The translations under genes and the position numbers were made by a program. From Proteles cristata cristata (Eukaryota; Chordata; Mammalia; Carnivora; Hyaenidae): a stretch of DNA of 64,000 bases. How positions within the stretch are numbered: the first letter of the stretch is position 1; each line of letters starts with the position of its first letter. The notes below the pieces were generated by a model, which saw nothing but the letters and a program-made list of their open reading frames with translations, ran no database searches and was not told the DNA's origin. Shown here piece after piece: positions 57,209 to 64,000 of this stretch. The stretch is from the NCBI GenBank assembly GCA_017311185.1, contig JAESUZ010000338.1:682001-746000 (forward strand), given 5' to 3'.

Positions 57209-59595
57209 CATGAATAAGATATATTATAACAAATGAACATGGTATAAAGGATTCAAGTCACTGGGCCTCGATCTTGTACTACCATGCTATATCAAGAAAA
57301 TTATTTGTGGTATAGAGAGGAAAAAAATTTCCCTTGTACCTTCCAGAGTCCTTAGCTGAGACACCTGCAATTAAAGGCAGGTTAACAAGAGCTAAAGAAA
57401 CAGACATTTGATTAACATGAATCCTCAGGTATACAGGGAAGATGACCTTGGGAAAAATGAGTAACTCCATGAGGTGGCTTAGAATTCAGGCTTCGATACC
57501 ATTCTAAGAGACATAGGGGAGGAGATGTGGGCCTCTTAAGGGAAAGGGACTGATTTTTAGGAATGATGATAGGTGCTTGGAGAAGGGATGGGAAGTGTGA
57601 TAGTTTGTGACAAAGTATGTCTGGGTGTGGTGCTGACTTCCAGGTTCCTCTCCTGTGACAAGAGTCAATCCTCCCTGGTTAATGACACTCCTGGGTGGGG
57701 ATTTATAACAAGGAGTTACCTTTGGAGGATATGCCTTTAAGCAGATAAGGGTGGCTCAGAGAAATCTCCCTGCATTTGCTGTTTTCTCAAGTACCTACAG
57801 CCCCAAAATAATCAATATCCCAAAGTGGCAGGTTTTGAAGTGACATATTGTACTGTACTTCTTTGGATTTGAAAAAATTTGGTAAAATTGTTCAGTGATC
57901 ATATTTTGAGAATCCCTCAATGTCATGGAAGTAGAGGGAATGGTAAGTGATTCTGGGGGGAAATATGGTTGGGAATCAAGGGGGAAATAGGATCGGAAAT
58001 CAGGTGGTAGCTATTTCAACCAGTTTCCAAAATGGACTGAAGAACCATGTATACATACATCAGTTAACTAGAGCTATTACTAGCTTCCTTCATCTATTTT
58101 CCTTTTATCTCTCCTTCCAGAAAATGCTCAAGGTCCTTTTGGGTTACAAGAATCTCTGGGTACAATGTTCTAATATTAAAAGAGACCACTAACTAAAAAA
58201 AGAGAGTTCTTAGAGAACATGGATGAAAATCAACTAACAATGAGTTACAACTCCTTAAATACAGGAGTTCCTTATCACCTTACAAAAGAGATTTGTAATT
58301 TCAAACTACTAAGAAGGAGGATGGGTCGAATCACTCACCTTTGAGCTAATGGTGTTTTCCTATAAACAGATTTCAGTCAATGACAGTCTACATCTGAAAT
58401 GTAGGTCTGTGGTGCCAACTGCTACAGCATTCTGGCATTGTCTTGGTTGTCCAAGGCAATAAAGACACTTACTACAACAGAAAGTACTACGGTATGAGCA
58501 CTGACATCACACAGGTGTCTTACTTTAAATGTCTCTTCTCCCAACCTTTCTGTTGCCGGAGACTGCCATGTCTGACTCTGTATCTGCAAAGTAATCACAG
58601 GGAAAGGCACTATAATCTCAGGTGGGAACCATAAAATGGACTTGGCTACTTATCAATCTGTCAGGTGTCTCTGTCACCATCTTTCCATGTTTCTTTCTTA
58701 TTTGAAGAAAAACTTTTTAAAAAGGAGCTTTCCCTATCTTAGAGTTAATGGGGACATCTACACAATTCAGTTTATGATGGACAACAAAGGTCCGTGGTCT
58801 ATAAAATAGTGATTAAAATAGCAGAATATATGTCAAATTGTAGTTTTCTCTTCATGGATTCTGAGTATATTTTTCCTGATATTTTTAATGGAAAATTAAA
58901 ATTAAAATTTCATCCTGGCTACATGAAGTCATGGTATATATAGAAGGATGAGTCTTGCCACAAATTAACTACTATACGTTGAGATAGTTCAAACCAAGAA
59001 ACTCAAAAGTGGAGAGAGTTTCAAAGGGATGACAAGCCCTTACAATTATTCATTCCCTATTACCTCATTTAAGTATTGGCCCCGGAGATTCTCACTTGGT
59101 TTCACTACCTTTACAGGAGCTGACAAAGCTAGCTTTTTTTCTCTTCTGCTCTTGGTGTCAAATAAATCTACCCTTAAAATTATTTTACACAGCCTGTGAT
59201 TCTCCACTTCTGTACGTACCAGGAAACCTCAATAAAAGATTTAGCCGTCTTGTTTCTGTCATTCAAGTTCCTGATCCTCAGATGAATCCACAGGAGACAA
59301 TGGGCACCTAGAAAACATGCCAAGAAATGTAGCATTGTAGTATAGACTAGTAAATAGATATTAATCAAACTAACACATGTGCCCAACAGACACCTACTTC
59401 ACTAAAAACAATCCCTTAACTTTCTATACTTTAAAGTTCACCGAAAGGTAAAAGTGAATAATAGTTTCCTTGTGTTAAGTCTGAACTTACAAAAAGTCAC
59501 AGCATAGAAGAATTATTTGACTATAATCTTAGTTTAGCAGCAAATGTGGAGTAGATAAAAAAAGTTGTCTTTACTATGTTATATGACTTTGTTTA
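57209..59595. other. Unassigned sequence
   Basis: 57250-57880 has the texture of a dispersed repeat ('ccccaaaataatcaatatcc', 'ggtttatgaagtgacatatt'-like) but I cannot name it. The rest has short overlapping frames on both strands (58422-58634, 59096-59386) with no domain. Confidence 0.4.
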
Positions 59596-59599
59596 CACT

Positions 59600-62480
59600 T
59601 GATTATATCTTTCTCCAAAAGACCCTGGAGTTCTATAATTGACACCAAGATTAATTAAATTGGTGTTTTGGACTTTTGCCCTTCAGTCTATGAAGGAGTA
59701 ACCTCTATGAGATTTGCCTCTCACACAAATAACGAGAGATCTGGACAAACATACAGGAAATGATAGTTTCCGGACAATGGAGTGCAGGAAGTACACAACT
59801 GTTATCATTGAAAGAAAGGCAACAAGAAAGTCCTATGAAGTGCAGTACTTTCTGCCTGCAGACAACTTGCAGTAGGTAGTGTGGGGAGAGGAACCCAAAC
59901 AGAGTCCAGCACTTTCCCTGAGCTGAAGAACCTAAGTTTAGTGCTCAAGAAAGGGGAAGCAGCTAGATTTGTGGGTCGGTGTACCTAATAGCCAGGAACT
60001 GCCCAGAGAAATAAACTCCAGAAATTTAGGGTGTCTGAATCTTTGGCTGGATACAAGTCCGTCCGTACTCAGGATTAAGCTACATAAGGCCAACAAGAAA
60101 AACTGGGGTAGAGAGAACAACTTCCAGGCTTCCCTGGAACATTGAGTATTGAACAACCAGAATGGAGACAATCTGCTTAATACAAGAAGCACAGATGAGA
60201 GGTTCATTTTAGCAGAGAACTAAAGCAAGCCTAATCCTAGAATAATGATATTCCCCTGTCTTTCGCCAAAAAATTAGGTAAATAAATAATTTAATGTGAC
60301 CCATCAGGAGGAAACTCTGGCAAAAAAAACAACAAAAACAAAAAAAACTTTGCAAGAGATAAGAATGATGGAATTAGCAGACATAGCAGGATAGACCCTG
60401 AAGATGAAACAGCTGGTGAACTTGAAAGCACAGTAATAGAAACATATCAGAATGAAGCACAGAAATAAAAGAGTGGGGGAAAACGTAAGAGAGTCTGACT
60501 GACTTGTAGGACAAGAACACACATGTCATTGAAATCTTAGAAAAGGCAAGGGACAGATAATATACTCGAAATTATATGTGATAATATTTCACTTTGATGA
60601 AAACCATAAGCCCAGGAATTGAAGAAGTGGTACAAAACACAAACACAGAAACAAAAACATACCATGTCACATTACATCATCTTGTTGAAAACAAGTACTA
60701 AAATAATCAAGAAAACATACGTGCACACAATCATATACTGAGAAACATAGACAAAAATTTCCATAAGTTTTTCATCAAAATTATGAAGGTTTAAAGTGTT
60801 GAAAGAAAAAAGCTGTCAACCTACAATTATAAAGCCAGCAAATAAAAAAATTAAAATCCAGAGTTAGTTACATGAACAAATCTGAGTGACGTAGTTGCCA
60901 GTTGACTTGAACTAGAAGAAATTTTAAGGGAACTTCTTTAGGCTGAAGGAAAATGGTACAGATGGAAACAATAAACGAAGAACCATGAAAAGGGTAAATA
61001 AATAATCATAAATTTTTTCTCCTAGTTTATTTTGTGTACATGATACTTAGTCTTTTAACTTTGGATTTATAATACATATAAATAAAATATATTTCAACAA
61101 AAGGATAAAAGGAGGGGAATGAGTCTAAATTGTTGAAGCTTTTTCATGTGAATTACCATTATATTTTAGGTAAGGAGATATTACTATAAACATACATACT
61201 GTAAGTCCTGGGGGAAAAGCACTACAAAATAAAAAATAAATGTTACAGTGATTATGCCAAGGATGGAAGAAAAATATGCCCTCCTAAAAAGTAAATTTTA
61301 GGGAGATGAAAAAGGGAAAAAAGAACACATGGAATTTTAAAAAGTGCTAGAGTTAAACCTATGAAAAATTATCTCAGAAATAAATGGCCTAAGCAATAAA
61401 AAAATTAGAAAATGTCAAACTAGATTTAAAAAATGAATTCCAACCATGTACTAAAATAAATCCATTTTTAATATATCAGAGCACATTTCTTAAGAAGAAA
61501 GAAAGAAAGAAGGAAAGAAAACAGATTTAAGGAAATTTGCGAGCACGCATTCAATTTTCCATGTTTAAAAAGTAAAATCAGTAAGAACAACAAAAAGATA
61601 TGATATGTAACTCTAATTATAAGAAAGCTGCCATGGCTAAATTAATATCAAACTAGGTTTCAGAAGAAGCACTGGTACAAGACATAAAGGGGAATTTTTC
61701 ATATTATAACAAGGATCAATTTATCAGCAAAACGTATTCTTAATATGTACCTACTCAAAAAGATTAAGAAAAGAAGAAAAAGTTGGCAATCTAAAAGAAA
61801 AATAGAAAAATCTCCAGTTATATTGTACAGTTTCAACACTATTTTCTCATTAAGTAAGGAGCACCCAGCAAACTAGACTGTACATCAAATTTCAACAAAT
61901 TTCAAAGATGTGATCTGATAAGAAAGGTGCAATTTTAATGAAAGAAATGATTTGGAAATCAAGCATATGCTTAAATGAATTGTGTGTTAGCCTAAATTAG
62001 ACAATATTTCTAACTTACTCAAATCAAAATCAGAATATATTAAAATTTGTTGTGCTTTCAGTGAAATTTATAGTTTTAAGATGTATATTAGAAAAAGATA
62101 AAAGTTTTACAAGCAATGATTGAAGCCGAAGTCTTACTGAGCTAAAATATAGAGTAACACATTAAAGTCAAAATTAGCATAAGGAAATAACAGAGCACAA
62201 AATGAATGATTACAAAATGGACCAAAACAGAGAAAATAATAAATTCAGAGGTTGAGTACTTGAAAATAATCAACACTCTTATATAGAATGATAATAATAA
62301 CAACAAATTAATGACACCATTATCAATAACAAAACTGAAGAGGGTTCATCACTACAGATCCTATAGAAATTAGAAGAAAATATCATGAACTACTTTTTTT
62401 TAAAGTACTTGTTCAATAAACGTTAACATTAAGTGAATAAAATACCTTGAAAGATACAAAATAACAGAAGCACTCAGGAA
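59600..62480 (+). mobile_element. Old, degenerate L1, sense: 5' UTR to mid-ORF2
   Basis: 60330-61000 resembles the ORF1 region: 'agaattagcagacatagc'-like words, 'gtgttgaaagaaaaaagctg' and 'gggaacttctttaggctgaa'. 61620-62400 follows ORF2 endonuclease to RT: 'ttaatatcaaactaggtttc', 'aaaggggaatttttcatatt', 'caaatttcaacaaatttcaa' and 'cagatcctatagaaattaga'. 59600-60320 is probably its 5' UTR but less sure. No frame survives. Confidence 0.68.
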
Positions 62481-62533
62481 AAATACGGCTTCTGAATTTT
62501 TCTTTATAATTAAACAAATGAAATGTAAAATCT

Positions 62534-62751
62534 GGGGCACCTGGGTGGCTCAGTCAGTTAAGTGTCTGACTTCGGCTCAAGTCGTGATCACAGGGTTCGT
62601 GGGTTCGAGCCCCATGTCGGGCTCGTGCTGACAGCTAGCTCAGAGCCTGGAGCCTGTTTCAGATTCTGTATCTCTCTCTCTCTCCCTCCTCTGTCTCTCT
62701 GTCTCTCTGTCTCTCTCTCTCTCTCAGAAATAAATAAAACATTTCAAAAAA
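62534..62751 (+). mobile_element. CAN SINE, full length, expanded CT tract
   Basis: Head 'ggggcacctgggtggctcag', B-box 'gggttcgagccccatgtcgg', long (CTGT)/(CT)n tract and 'aaataaataaaacatttc' tail. 'aaatgtaaa' on both sides is a short target duplication. Confidence 0.95.
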
Positions 62752-62947
62752 TGTAAACCCCTCTCCGAAACACTGTTAAGAAGACCTTCCCTAGAAGCAA
62801 ACAGTTAAGTTCTATCACCAAGTCTGACCAAGCGTGTGCTTTTAAACACTAGCCTGTGCCACTATGAATTATCTAAAGAAAAATGCACGTGTTACAATGA
62901 TATAAGGAAGCCATAGACCAACAGATAAGAAGCTTAACTGTTCTAAA

Positions 62948-63112
62948 CAAAGTCCTACGGAAAGAGTCAGAGAGGGAGGGAGAGAGAAAGGAAGGAGGTA
63001 CAGAAGGAAGGAAGGAAGGGGAAAAGAGGAAGAAAAGGGAGGAAGGAGAGAAAGGAAGGGAGAAAGGGAGGAAAGAAGGAATGAAAGAGAGAGAGAAAGA
63101 AAGGAGAGAGAT
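62948..63112. repeat. Polypurine tract (GA/GGAA-rich)
   Basis: About 165 bp almost entirely A and G on the plus strand, made of GGAA, GGGA and GA units with rare interruptions. Confidence 0.92.
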
Positions 63113-63198
63113 TTAAAATTGCTTTGTAATAAAAGCTATTAAAATAGAGATTGACAAACCATCTCTGACTTGTTTATAAACAATACAAAAATTTGTCA

Positions 63199-63316
63199 GG
63201 ATGCCTGGCTGGCTTGGTCGGTAGAGTGTGTGACTCTTGATCTTGGAATTGTGAGTTCACATCCCACATTGGGTGTGGAGATTACTTAAAAATAAAATCT
63301 TGAAAAAAAAGTAAAA
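63199..63316 (+). mobile_element. Short-type CAN SINE without CT tract
   Basis: tRNA-like head 'ggatgcctggctggcttggt', then 'gactcttgatcttggaattg' and a tail 'gagattacttaaaaataaaa'. It lacks the CT-rich tract of the felid subtype, which marks an older carnivore-wide subfamily. Confidence 0.88.
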
Positions 63317-63584
63317 AAATAAAGAATTATAATTTATTATTTTTCTGAACATTTCTTCTAATGTTCGGAATACTGTAACATTTTAAGGTGATTAAAAATA
63401 CTTCATAAGGAAAATACAAATTTTATCATTTTTCTCTTCCTTTTAAAATGTATTACACTGTGGGACTTTTTTTTAAGGAGACGAATTTAGTTCATTTTTA
63501 ATTGTTCTAAACATGTAGGAAGAAAAAATGTTAACACTTATTTTAGAATATTTAGCTCCCATCCAAGAATATGTACATGTGTGC

Positions 63585-63785
63585 ATAATTAATTTAGTAA
63601 TTAACATATAATAATTATAAATTAAGATATAATTATAAATTAATTAAATATAATAAATAATATATTTAGCATATTATTTAATATTGAATTTCAATACTAC
63701 ATTTAATATTAATATGATTAATATATAATTGTAAATTAATATTTAATTATATTAAGTATAATTTATTAATAATTAACATATTTCA
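63585..63785. repeat. AT-rich low-complexity tract
   Basis: About 200 bp of nearly pure A/T built of TAAT, ATTA and AATATA words with many short self-complementary stretches. Confidence 0.92.
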
Positions 63786-64000
63786 AGCTATACTGTATAT
63801 ATAGGTTATAAGGAAATGCACTGGAATTGAATTGTGCTATTCTTGTAAAAACTAGTGCCATTTATGGCTGAATTTTTAATATAAGTCATATGGTCTTACT
63901 TACTTTTATAATAGTTGTATCATAAAAGTTCTGAGTAAAGTCAAAACGTTGAGTATTTGCAACAGTGTTCTAATAATGGTTTACTAATTTAATCGTCATA

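Overview
This window looks like ordinary nuclear DNA from a cat-family (Felidae) mammal. It is AT-rich and has no CpG island. It is peppered with tRNA-Lys-derived carnivore (CAN) SINEs whose head, CT tract and A-rich tail match the felid subtype. L1 fragments of very different ages, MaLR/ERVL LTRs, MIR, L2 and DNA-transposon relics make up most of the rest. I recognise no intact host protein-coding gene, rRNA, tRNA gene or CRISPR array. The long open frames are almost all slices of L1 ORF2, antisense shadows of repeats, or translations of microsatellites. The setting is best read as intergenic or deep intronic.

Layout. 1-4 kb: mostly unassigned sequence with two antisense SINEs and one diverged LTR-like repeat. 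4.1-13.3 kb: two antisense L1 blocks placed end to end, hit by SINEs, carrying a 116-bp tandem duplication and a TTTC tract, and followed by a sense-strand L1 5' segment (possible 5' inversion). 13-17 kb: a young SINE, then an old antisense L1 interrupted by a SINE, a CTTC tract and a young felid L1 3' end. 17-23 kb: mainly unassigned, with MIR, MER5A-like and young SINE copies. 23.2-25.3 kb: a 5'-truncated sense L1 with a SINE inside. 25.3-32.6 kb: the most repeat-poor block, holding the few places where host-conserved sequence or exons might hide. 32.6-38.4 kb: two tandem SINEs, a MIR and a nearly complete MaLR element (LTR-internal-LTR) with a SINE in it. 39.4-44.4 kb: nested relics, a HAL1/L1 copy, and an LTR split by a young L1. 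44.6-50 kb: MIR, a solo ERV LTR, another LTR-like piece, a pogo/Tigger-like fragment and L2. 52-56 kb: old L1, an inverted SINE pair, then a young L1 and a young SINE side by side, both with clean target-site duplications. 57-64 kb: MIR, a long degenerate sense L1, two SINEs, a polypurine tract and an AT-rich tract.

The transposon copies record successive insertions; they do not cooperate as a gene system. I did not find a previously undescribed biological system. The observations most worth checking are the recent 116-bp duplication, the inverted L1, a possible L1 3' transduction, the two fresh insertions near 55 kb, and a few weak exon or conserved-element candidates between 26 and 31 kb and near 46.7 kb. 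Boundaries of diverged repeats are estimates by eye. Repeat family names come from recognising consensus features, without a database search.
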